A DNA stretch of 64,000 nucleotides from JAGREO01 sp020446285 (GTDB lineage Bacteria > Pseudomonadota > Alphaproteobacteria > Geminicoccales > Geminicoccaceae). The translations under genes and the position numbers were made by a program. Where the stretch lies: positions 9,457 through 73,456 of the forward strand of contig JAWKVP010000016.1 of NCBI GenBank assembly GCA_041398005.1, in the 5' to 3' direction. The notes beneath the pieces were generated by a model. The model had not been told where the DNA came from. It saw only the letters and a program-made list of their open reading frames with translations, and did not search any database. Of this stretch, positions 17,555 to 25,444 are shown piece by piece (the first letter of the stretch is position 1; each line of letters opens with the position of its first letter).

Positions 17555-18784
17555 TTGCCGCGGTTCTATAGCCTTCGCGCCGTCCGTCCGAAAGGAAAAA
17601 GGTCTGCGGCGGGATACCGGCCGGCTTCCTCCGCCCGAACGGCGGGCTGCGGTCGATGCGGCGGGGACAAGCCGAGGCCGGCGGCGGCAGCACCTTTCCT
17701 GCGTCTCGTCCTGCTCGTCCTGCTCGTCCTCGTCTGCCTGAACGCCTTCGCGCCGGCGCTGGCCCACGATCCGGGCATGAGTGCGGCAACGCTCGTGCCG
17801 GCAGCGCACGGGCTGGAGATCGAGCTTTCGGTCAAGGCGATCGATGTCGAGACCGAAGGCGGCATCGATCTGGCCCTGTCGCCGGATGGAATGATCGATC
17901 CGGCAGTGCTCGCGGCACGGCAGGCGAACGTGGCAGCGTATCTCCTCGAACGGACGGAGGTCTCGCATACGGGCGGCGCGTGCACGCCCGCGAGTATCGG
18001 GCTTCAGGCCGTCGAGGACGGTATCCTCGCGTTCATCGGCTATCCCTGCGGGCTGCAGGATGCCGGCCTGCGCTATGCCACGCGACTGCTTCACGATCTC
18101 GCCGAACCGACCGTCCAGACCGTGCTCGTCGTTCAGGGCGAAGGATCCGTCTCGGTGGCGCTCGACAACGAACATCCCGGCCTGCTGCTGGGCGATCCGC
18201 CCGGTCCGGCAACGACTTTCGCCGTCTTTCTCAGATCCGGCATCATCCATCTCTTCATCGGTTTCGATCACATCGCCTTTGTCGTGGCGCTGGTTCTCTG
18301 GGCCGATCGCTGGTGGCCGGTGGTCAAGGTGGTGACGGCCTTCACCCTCGCGCATTCACTCACGCTCGCACTGGCCGCGTTCAGGCTGGTCGAACTGCCG
18401 TCGGTGTTCGTCGAAGCTGTGATCGCCCTTTCGGTGATGCTGGTCGCACTGGAGAACTTCATTTCCCGGGATATTTCCGTGCGCGTCAGCCGGGCATTCC
18501 TCTTCGGTCTCGTGCACGGTTTCGGGTTCGCTTCGGTGCTGGGCGCGCAGGTGCCGGGCAATGACAGCCTTCTCCTTGGTATCCTGTCCTTCAATCTCGG
18601 GGTGGAAGCCGGTCAGCTCCTGATCGTCGCAGCCGTCATGTGCATCCTTTTCACCCTCGACCGCGTTTCGCTGGCGGCAACGGGCAGACCGGGGCGGCCG
18701 ATACTGCTTGTCCGGGGCATATCCGCGCTCATCGCCTGTCTTGGCGCGTTCTGGCTCATCTCGCGTCTGGCCGCCAGCGTTTGA
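17555..18784 (+). CDS. HupE/UreJ-like membrane protein (start unresolved)
   Basis: The C-terminal half has about six membrane segments with FLRSGIIHLFIGFDHIAFVVAL, FTLAHSLTLALA, LVHGFGFASVLG and FNLGVEAGQL, the HupE/UreJ-2 signature whose His residues suggest nickel or cobalt handling. A hydrophobic signal (LVLLVLLVLVCLNAFAPALA) precedes a periplasmic domain. No ATG or GTG in frame lies just before the signal; TTG 17555 is the only standard start, and it leaves an odd 46-residue lead. ATG 17656 would give a normal signal peptide if a one-base frameshift lay near 17690. The stop overlaps the tail of the converging GMC gene. Confidence 0.75.
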   Translation: MPRFYSLRAVRPKGKRSAAGYRPASSARTAGCGRCGGDKPRPAAAAPFLRLVLLVLLVLVCLNAFAPALAHDPGMSAATLVPAAHGLEIELSVKAIDVETEGGIDLALSPDGMIDPAVLAARQANVAAYLLERTEVSHTGGACTPASIGLQAVEDGILAFIGYPCGLQDAGLRYATRLLHDLAEPTVQTVLVVQGEGSVSVALDNEHPGLLLGDPPGPATTFAVFLRSGIIHLFIGFDHIAFVVALVLWADRWWPVVKVVTAFTLAHSLTLALAAFRLVELPSVFVEAVIALSVMLVALENFISRDISVRVSRAFLFGLVHGFGFASVLGAQVPGNDSLLLGILSFNLGVEAGQLLIVAAVMCILFTLDRVSLAATGRPGRPILLVRGISALIACLGAFWLISRLAASV

Positions 18785-20318
18785 GGTGATCGGCGAGGCG
18801 GATCGCCAGTGCCAGAATGGTGAGCGTCGGGTTGGCCATTCCCGATGTCGGAAAGACCGAACTGCCGGCGATGAACAGATTGCCGACGCCATGTACCCGG
18901 CAATCGGCGTCGACGACACCTCGCGCCGGATCGTCATGCATGCGTGTCGTCCCGATATGATGCCATGATCCGCCGCCCGGAACGACAAACGCGTCATCCA
19001 GTACCCAGTCATGGAATTTCAGCCGTCCCAGTCCCGTCCGTCCGGCTTCCTCGCCGACGATCTCGAGGCCGCGGCGGATGGTGTGGCGATCGATTTCGCC
19101 GAGCCGCCAGTCGCGGATCACCCGCGGCATGCCGAGCGCGTCGACATCGGTGGAAAGCATGATCCGGCTGTCGCGGTTGGGTGCCGTCTCGGCATGGACG
19201 CGCAGGCCGAGTGCCTCGGCATCGGCGAGATAGCGCTGGTATCCGTGACGTATGGCACCGTTGATATCGCCGATGAAGATGCCGGCCCGTTCGCCGAGGC
19301 TGCCGGGCCAGTCGAAATGCCCGAACGCCACGAGGATCTCGCGCAGGGCACGATAGCTCTCGGGTTCCTCGAACATCTCGTGACCCACATGGATCGATGT
19401 CATGAAGCGCATGAGGCGCTCCTCGCGTTCCACCCCGGGACGCAGCGTCGCTTGGGCGAAAACCCGCTGGAAAGCCGGGCGCCGCGCATCGCCCGACGGC
19501 TTGCGCAACAGGATGTTGGCGGCCTCGTGGCTTGGATGATCCATGTAGAAGCGGCCGACGAGATCGCGGGCATTGCCGACACCATGCGTCGAGACGGATC
19601 GCGAGGCGAGGAGCAGGCGCGGGTTCTCGATACCGCCGGTGGCGAGAACGACGGCCCTTGGACGGATGGCGAAGCGGCTGCCGTCGAGACAGGCGATGCT
19701 GACCGTCTCGATGTGGCTCGTATCGTCGCTCTCTTGAAGATCGACGGCGTTTGCATGAAGCAGGAGCCGCACATTCGCGGATTGCGAGATGGTTGCTCCG
19801 TGAAGCACGCCCATGGCCGTGGGAGGGCTGAGCTGGAAGATGACGGGCTCCAGCCGTCGTTCGAACAGCGGTCCGGCGAAGATCGGCGGAACGGCGGAAC
19901 GCCAGTGGTTGAAACTGAAATCCCCGTCATCGAGTTCCACGAGCGGTTCGGCGCGCGCGTAGAACGGATCGAGATCCGCACGGGTGATGGGCCAGCCGCT
20001 GCCGGGCACCCATGGCCGTTCCATGAAATCCTGCTCGTCCAGCGGCCGGCAGAATCCGCCCCAGTGGTTGGTGGACCCCCCGAAGAAGCGCAGGCGGGAA
20101 TATTCCAGATCGGCGCCCGGATGCCCTGTCGAATGGCCGGCATAGAGATCCTGCGTGGCGCTGTCCTCCTCGAATCCGCCCGATTCGAGGAGGAGAACGT
20201 CAAGACGGCTGCCGTCGAGTTCCACGGCAAGGGCGATGCCGGCGGCACCGGCACCGATGATGCAGAGATCACAGGCCAGCTCGCTGCCGGATGCGATCGA
20301 GCGCGCGTCGACCTGCAG
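18756..20318 (-). CDS. GMC-family FAD-dependent oxidoreductase, apparent CTG start
   Basis: A flavoprotein of about 520 residues with a Rossmann motif CIIGAGAAGIALAVEL, the GMC stretch RLRFFGGSTNHWGG, ATGGIENPRLLL, and a C-terminal WHHIGTTRMHDDPARGVVD with NLFIAGSSVFPTSG, which holds the catalytic His. It would oxidise an alcohol or sugar. The dinucleotide motif lies upstream of the first ATG/GTG/TTG in frame (GTG 20225). The only sensible initiation point is CTG 20318, five bases after the RraA-like gene's stop and behind AAGAAGGG, giving a normal-length N-terminus (QVDARSIASG). The two genes look coupled. Confidence 0.82.
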   Translation of the reverse strand: MQVDARSIASGSELACDLCIIGAGAAGIALAVELDGSRLDVLLLESGGFEEDSATQDLYAGHSTGHPGADLEYSRLRFFGGSTNHWGGFCRPLDEQDFMERPWVPGSGWPITRADLDPFYARAEPLVELDDGDFSFNHWRSAVPPIFAGPLFERRLEPVIFQLSPPTAMGVLHGATISQSANVRLLLHANAVDLQESDDTSHIETVSIACLDGSRFAIRPRAVVLATGGIENPRLLLASRSVSTHGVGNARDLVGRFYMDHPSHEAANILLRKPSGDARRPAFQRVFAQATLRPGVEREERLMRFMTSIHVGHEMFEEPESYRALREILVAFGHFDWPGSLGERAGIFIGDINGAIRHGYQRYLADAEALGLRVHAETAPNRDSRIMLSTDVDALGMPRVIRDWRLGEIDRHTIRRGLEIVGEEAGRTGLGRLKFHDWVLDDAFVVPGGGSWHHIGTTRMHDDPARGVVDADCRVHGVGNLFIAGSSVFPTSGMANPTLTILALAIRLADHLKRWRPDAR

Positions 20319-20322
20319 TTTT

Positions 20323-21030
20323 CTAGCCCTTCTTCGCGCGCCACTCCTCGAACGCGGCCTTGCTCTCCGCGGTCTGCGGATAGATGCCCGGCAGTTTCGA
20401 TCCGGCCATCACCTGTATCTCGACCCAGTCCTCGTAGAGCGTCATCTCGGCGCTTTCATGGGCGAGCTCCTCGGCCATGTGCGCCGGCAGGACGACGACA
20501 CCCTCGCCGTCGCCGACGAGGATGTCGCCCGGATAGACCGCGGCACCGCCACAGGCGATGGGCTGGTTGAAATCGACCGCATGATGATAGATCGGTCCGG
20601 TCGGCGCCGATGAATGCTGCTGGTAGACCGGAAAGTTCATTTCCGCGATCGCCGGCGTGTCGCGAAAACCGCCATCGGTCACCGCACCGGCGGCCCCGCG
20701 CATCATGATCCGGCGAAGGAGGATGTCGCCGGCGGAAGCACCCCTCGGGTCGCCGCGGCTGTCGATCACCAGCACCTCGCCCGTCGAGATCGTCTCGATG
20801 GCCTTGCGCTGGGGATGTTCCGGATCCTTGTAGGCATCCATCGTATCCAGATCCTCGCGCGCCGGGATGAACCGCAGCGTGAAGGCACTGCCCACCATTC
20901 TCGGCATTTTCGGGCTGACCGGATGGACGTTTTGCAGGTATTGATTGTGAAACCCGCGTTTGAACAGGCAGGTGGTGAGCGTTGCGGCGGTGACACCCAG
21001 CAGCTTGGATCGTGCCTCATCTGAAAGCAT
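20323..21030 (-). CDS. RraA-like / HMG-aldolase-family protein
   Basis: A protein of about 235 residues of the RraA-like fold, which includes 4-hydroxy-4-methyl-2-oxoglutarate aldolases and the RNase E regulator RraA. It shows the core GAAGAVTDGGFRD (the Arg-Asp pair usual in the aldolase site) and YPGDILVGDGEGVVVLP. It is longer than RraA itself and more like the decarboxylase/aldolase branch. ATG 21030 is chosen; the Shine-Dalgarno AGGGGAG is about 13 bases off, rather far. The adjacent GMC oxidoreductase suggests a catabolic pair. Confidence 0.82.
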   Translation of the reverse strand: MLSDEARSKLLGVTAATLTTCLFKRGFHNQYLQNVHPVSPKMPRMVGSAFTLRFIPAREDLDTMDAYKDPEHPQRKAIETISTGEVLVIDSRGDPRGASAGDILLRRIMMRGAAGAVTDGGFRDTPAIAEMNFPVYQQHSSAPTGPIYHHAVDFNQPIACGGAAVYPGDILVGDGEGVVVLPAHMAEELAHESAEMTLYEDWVEIQVMAGSKLPGIYPQTAESKAAFEEWRAKKG

Positions 21031-21205
21031 GGATGGACGTGCTCCCCTTCGATACGGTTCGGATTGTGCCGCGCTCGCCGTTTCGAACGCTGGCCTGGCA
21101 GTGGCGACATATTGCGGCACGCCTGCAGCGTTTCACAAGAGTTGATGTCAAAACGGTTTCACCAGAGCAGTGAATGAATTGCGCCGGATTCGGGCGGTCG
21201 GGGTC

Positions 21206-22954
21206 ATGGACACGGACATACGGGACACGCAGGAGCTGATGGACGCCCTCGGGCGGGCGATGCACGCCATGGTTGCCCTCGACCATGCAGGGCAGATGCA
21301 GATCCCCGATCCGCGCAGCGTTCAGGACACGTTCGAGCGCCTGCAGGCGGCGCTTCTCGCCGATCCCGAACGGCTCTTCGGCGCGTTCGCCCGGTTCTGC
21401 GCGTCGATGGGCGAACTGTGCGGCTGGTTCGGCCGGCGTCTCGCCGGCAGTGACGAGCCCGGCCCCGTGCCGACACCGGCAACGGACAGGCGCTTTCGCG
21501 ATCCTGCCTGGGAGGAGGATCCGCGCTTTTCCTTCATGCGTCAGGCCTATCTGCTGCAATCCGCCTGGGTGGCCGAACTCCTCGACGGGCTGGAGGGGCT
21601 GGACGAGGCGACACAAAGGCGGGTCCGCTTCTATCTGGGGCTTGCGGTCGATTCGCTGGCACCGACCAATGTCTTCTGGACCAATCCGACAGCACTCGCC
21701 GAGGCACGCAAGACGGACGGGCGGAGCGTTCGCCGCGGAATCATCAACTGGTGCCGGGATATCGAGCGCGGCGGCGGGCGGCTGCGCATCGAGCGCACGC
21801 CCGCCGCGGCCTTCGAACCTGGAAGGAACGTCGCCGCCACCCGCGGGCGCGTCGTCTTCGAGAACGAGCTCATGCAGCTCATCCAGTACGATCCCCTGAC
21901 GGAAAAGGCGATGCGCCGCCCGCTCCTGATCGTTCCCCCCTGGATCAACAAGTTCTACATCCTCGATCTCGGCGAGAAGAACAGCTTCATCCGCTGGGCG
22001 GTGAGCCAGGGGATCACGGTTTTCGTGATCTCCTGGGCCAATCCCGACCGCGCGCTCGGCAACAAGAGCTTTTCCGACTATCTTCTGGAAGGCCCCGAGG
22101 CCGCCACGGACGCCATCGAACGGATCACCGGCGAGCGCCGGGTGAACATGCTCGGATACTGTCTCGGCGGCACCCTGACCGCCTGTCACATCGCACGCAT
22201 GCGCGCGCTCGGCGAGGACCGTGTCGCGAGCGCCGGTTTCCTTACCACGATGCTCGATTTTTCCGATCCGGGCGAGCTTGGCGTGTTCATCGACCGGCCG
22301 CAGCTGGATCAGCTCGACCGGGCCATGGAAAGCAGGGGCTATCTCGAGGCCCGGCACATGCAGGAGGTGTTCAATCTCCTGCGCGCCAACGACCTGATCT
22401 GGAATTTTCACATCAGCAAATATCTTCTCGGCAGGGATCCGCAGGCTTTCGACCTGCTCTACTGGAACGCCGACGGCACGCGCATGCCGCGCATGATGCA
22501 CAGCTTCTATCTCGAGAACATGTATCTGGAGAACAGGCTCGTCCGGCCGGGTGGCATCGAACTGGCCGGCGTGCCCATCGATCTCGGCCGCATCGACATT
22601 CCGACCTACTTCCTTTCCACCGTCGAGGACCATATCGCCCCCTGGAAGAGCACCTTTGCCGGGCTTCGGCTGCTGGGCGGCGCGAAACGGTTCGTTCTCG
22701 CAGGCTCCGGTCACATCGCCGGTGTCATCAATCCGCAAGGCAGCCGCAAATACGGCTACCGCAAGGTGGCGCGGCCGGCGGCCACACCCGGGGCCTTCCT
22801 CGAACAGGCGGAATCCCACGAGGGTTCATGGTGGCCCGACTGGTTGTCGTGGCTTCGCCGGCATGGCGGCGGGACCGTTCCCGCACGCGCCCTCACCGAC
22901 GGGCCGGCCGGGATCGAGCCCGCACCCGGTCGATATGTGCGTGTACAGGCGTGA
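21206..22954 (+). CDS. phaC: Poly(3-hydroxyalkanoate) synthase, class I
   Basis: Joins (R)-3-hydroxyacyl-CoA units into the storage polyester PHA at granule surfaces. About 582 residues, the class I size. The alpha/beta-hydrolase triad is visible: Cys319 in the lipase-like box GYCLGGT, Asp in FLSTVEDHIAPW and His in LAGSGHIAGVINPQ. PWINKFYILDL is also a family mark. ATG 21206 (GGGG upstream) and GTG 21170 are both possible starts. It diverges from the RraA-like gene across about 140-175 bases, and no phaA or phaB is in the window. Confidence 0.95.
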   Translation: MDTDIRDTQELMDALGRAMHAMVALDHAGQMQIPDPRSVQDTFERLQAALLADPERLFGAFARFCASMGELCGWFGRRLAGSDEPGPVPTPATDRRFRDPAWEEDPRFSFMRQAYLLQSAWVAELLDGLEGLDEATQRRVRFYLGLAVDSLAPTNVFWTNPTALAEARKTDGRSVRRGIINWCRDIERGGGRLRIERTPAAAFEPGRNVAATRGRVVFENELMQLIQYDPLTEKAMRRPLLIVPPWINKFYILDLGEKNSFIRWAVSQGITVFVISWANPDRALGNKSFSDYLLEGPEAATDAIERITGERRVNMLGYCLGGTLTACHIARMRALGEDRVASAGFLTTMLDFSDPGELGVFIDRPQLDQLDRAMESRGYLEARHMQEVFNLLRANDLIWNFHISKYLLGRDPQAFDLLYWNADGTRMPRMMHSFYLENMYLENRLVRPGGIELAGVPIDLGRIDIPTYFLSTVEDHIAPWKSTFAGLRLLGGAKRFVLAGSGHIAGVINPQGSRKYGYRKVARPAATPGAFLEQAESHEGSWWPDWLSWLRRHGGGTVPARALTDGPAGIEPAPGRYVRVQA

Positions 22955-23118
22955 ATTTTTTTTACCACAAATTGTGTATTGCCGGAATAACCGACGCAAC
23001 GGCTCGTCTAATTACCATGTCAACGCTTCCATCGAATGATCGGACCTCTCGCGTCATTTGACCAGTTCGGGTGCGCCATGTTCGCTTCGGCGGCCCGAAA
23101 TACCGCCCAACCGACTGC

Positions 23119-23156
23119 TCCCGCGGGCCCGCACGGGTCCCGGGGGGCTTTTTTTG
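23119..23156 (+). terminator. Rho-independent terminator after phaC
   Basis: A very GC-rich inverted repeat (CGGGCCCG then CGGGTCCCG) runs directly into a G-C closing stretch and a run of seven T residues. It lies about 165 bases downstream of the phaC stop, in a 487-base gap (22955-23441) that otherwise holds only the upstream region of the sigma-factor gene. Confidence 0.65.
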
Positions 23157-23441
23157 GGGCAATCGGGGCAATGAGAGGTATCGGATACGGAAGAGGATTC
23201 GTTCAAGGATGAGACAGGTGCCGAACAGTCATATCGACATGAATGATATTTTTACTGGCATCCGGCCTGCAGCCGTAGGATTGTGTCACATGCATCGCCC
23301 GAGTGGTATGGTTGCCGAAGTGGCGAGCTGCTGATGCGTGCTCGTGCGAGAACGGCGGAACCGGCCGCCCGATGGCAAGGCGATGCCGGTGCGCCCGGAT
23401 CGGACGGGCGGGAACCGGAAAAGTCCTGCTGCGAGGACCAG

Positions 23442-23987
23442 ATGACATCTGCCGATGGACACGCAAGGTCTGACAGAAGCGAACTGTTCGCCGAGCAGAT
23501 GGTGGAACATGTGAAGGCGCTCCGGCGTTACGCCGTCCTGCTCGTGGGCGACCCGACGGATGCGGACGATCTCGTCCAGGAAAGCCTCACACGGGTGCTC
23601 GCCCAGGCCCGCAACTGGCGCGAGGTGCGCGAGGTGCGTGCCTATCTCTTTGCGACCCTGCACAATGTTTTCATAGACCACCGGCGCCGGCTCAAGCGCA
23701 CGGGTCACCCCGTCGATATCGACGAGGTGATGTCGCTGCTGGTCAGTCCGGCATCCCAGCACAAGCGTCTCGAACTCCGGGATCTCGTGCAGGCGATGAG
23801 CAAGCTGCCGGAAGAGCAGCGGGAAGTCGTACTCCTCGTTGGGCTTGAAGGAATGAGCTATGCGGAAACCGCAGAAGCTCTGAGCATTCCCATTGGTACC
23901 GTCATGTCGAGACTCTCGCGCGGTCGCGAGGCCCTGAGACAGCTGACCGACCGTCGCGGTGTTTCCAAGCTGCGTGTAGTGAAATGA
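23442..23987 (+). CDS. ECF (sigma-70 family) RNA polymerase sigma factor
   Basis: An extracytoplasmic-function sigma factor of about 181 residues. Region 2 is seen as YAVLLVGDPTDADDLVQESL and VRAYLFATLHNVFIDHRRR, and region 4 as KLPEEQREVVLLVGLEGMSYAETAEALSIPIGTVMSRLSRGR. ATG 23442 is selected because GAGGA lies five bases upstream; the 53 codons of open frame before it look non-coding. The stop overlaps the next start by four bases (ATGA), the usual arrangement with the cognate anti-sigma gene. The inducing signal is not known. Confidence 0.92.
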   Translation: MTSADGHARSDRSELFAEQMVEHVKALRRYAVLLVGDPTDADDLVQESLTRVLAQARNWREVREVRAYLFATLHNVFIDHRRRLKRTGHPVDIDEVMSLLVSPASQHKRLELRDLVQAMSKLPEEQREVVLLVGLEGMSYAETAEALSIPIGTVMSRLSRGREALRQLTDRRGVSKLRVVK

Positions 23988-25072
23988 AGAACGACACTCC
24001 CGCCTCCGGGAATGGGATCTCCGAAAGTGATCTTCATTCCTTCGTCGATGGCCTGCTCGCCTTCGAGCGGCGTCATGATGTGATCGATCATCTGTCGACA
24101 CGCCCGGATGTGGCGCGGCGCGTGGACGAGTATCTGCTGCAGACGGGCCGGATCCGCGAACTCGCGGGCCTGCTCGACTTTGACGACAGCGAGAATTTCT
24201 GTCCCGACCTGCAGCGGCGGCTCGTGCAGGAACGTCGCAGGAAGCCGCCGGTCTGGCCGCGCTACATGGCCCTTGCCGCTTCCGTCGCCGTGCTCGTCAC
24301 CGCCTCGGTGACCGCCTACAATCTCGTTCCCTCGAGGGGGGAAGAGGAGAGGGACGTCGCCAGTGCGGTTGTCGAGAGCGACGCACGGCTGATCGGCAAG
24401 ACCATGCTCGTCGAGGGTGCGGACCCGGCATCCGGAACGCCTGTCGTGGATGTGCAGGCCGACGCCAAGGCACTGCCGGCCGAAACGGGCGATTCGCCGG
24501 TCGCATGGCTGACCCGGCACATGGTCGATCATGCGTTGCACACGCCGGAACTGGATGAAATCGGACTGCGCTTCATCAGCGGCAAGGTCCTGACCGGCAC
24601 GTCCGCCCCGTCGATCCAGCTGGTCTATGAGGATGCCAGCCAGAACAAGGTCTTCATCTATGCGGGGCTCCTGCCGGGCGGTGCCATGAAACGGGCGTTC
24701 GCGACAGTTCCGGAAGGTCATCTCTCGCTGCACTGGCGGCGCGGGCCCCTTCACTTCGCGCTCATTGCCCCGACCGACAGCCCGCGGCTCGACCAGATCG
24801 TGCGGCTGGTGAGTGCCGGTCTCGCCCATGTGCCTGCGGCGCCGCCGGTGGAAACGACCGTCGCCGGTGGCCCCAAGGCTGTGGAGATGAGAAAGGCGGC
24901 CCGTCTCGCCGAGGGTGGTGCGCTGGTGATTCCGTTCGACATGATCGTCGGACATGATGTCATCGTTCCCCTTCGCCGGCCCGATTACGCGTTGCCATTC
25001 GGCAAGGAGGCCGTTCCGCAATCGCCGTTGCAGCCGATCAGCACCGAAGCGAACAAGCCCAAGCCTCTTTGA
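23984..25072 (+). CDS. Membrane-anchored anti-sigma factor
   Basis: A 362-residue protein coupled to the sigma gene. The N-terminus (ESDLHSFVDGLLAFERRHDV) resembles anti-sigma domains of the DLHAYVDG type but lacks Cys/His zinc ligands. One membrane segment lies at about 95-113 (MALAASVAVLVTASVTAYNLV). The 240-residue outer part has no recognised domain beyond its similarity in outline to anti-sigma outer domains. It probably holds the sigma factor at the membrane until an envelope signal releases it. This is inferred from order and layout. Confidence 0.8.
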   Translation: MKNDTPASGNGISESDLHSFVDGLLAFERRHDVIDHLSTRPDVARRVDEYLLQTGRIRELAGLLDFDDSENFCPDLQRRLVQERRRKPPVWPRYMALAASVAVLVTASVTAYNLVPSRGEEERDVASAVVESDARLIGKTMLVEGADPASGTPVVDVQADAKALPAETGDSPVAWLTRHMVDHALHTPELDEIGLRFISGKVLTGTSAPSIQLVYEDASQNKVFIYAGLLPGGAMKRAFATVPEGHLSLHWRRGPLHFALIAPTDSPRLDQIVRLVSAGLAHVPAAPPVETTVAGGPKAVEMRKAARLAEGGALVIPFDMIVGHDVIVPLRRPDYALPFGKEAVPQSPLQPISTEANKPKPL

Positions 25073-25073
25073 C

Positions 25074-25277
25074 GGGGCCGGGGACGCCACCGGCGAACTC
25101 GTCTTTCTCGCCGGCATGTTCATGGCGATGACGTTCCTTGTCTTCATCCTCTACGGCGCGTTTGCCGCCATGGCCCGTGATCATGTGATCCGCCGTCCCC
25201 GGGTCATGGCATGGATCCGAAGGGCCTTCGCCGGTGTCTTCGCCTTTCTCGGCGCACGGCTTGCACTCACCGATTGA
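25074..25277 (+). pseudogene. LysE-family amino-acid exporter, C-terminal remnant
   Basis: Immediately after the anti-sigma stop, in another frame, about 67 codons read as the last two membrane segments of a LysE/RhtB-type exporter: ATGELVFLAGMFMAMTF, VFILYGAFAAMARDHV, then RPRVMAWIRRAFAGVFAFLGARLALTD and TGA. A full protein has about 205 residues; the first two thirds are missing and no start with a ribosome site is present. It appears to be what is left after a deletion that joined this end to the sigma/anti-sigma pair. About 165 bases without a gene follow. Confidence 0.75.
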
Positions 25278-25444
25278 AACGGCCGGTGATCCTGCTGAAT
25301 CCGGCCTTCCGTCAGCCGGTTGATCCGTTCGCCGGTTTCCCCGTCGAACGCGCATACCCGAAGGCACGCAGAGGACAGGTTTGCAGCGAATGCAACTGTG
25401 AAATCGGCTAGAACGGACAAGCCCTTTTTCTTCTGGAATATCTC

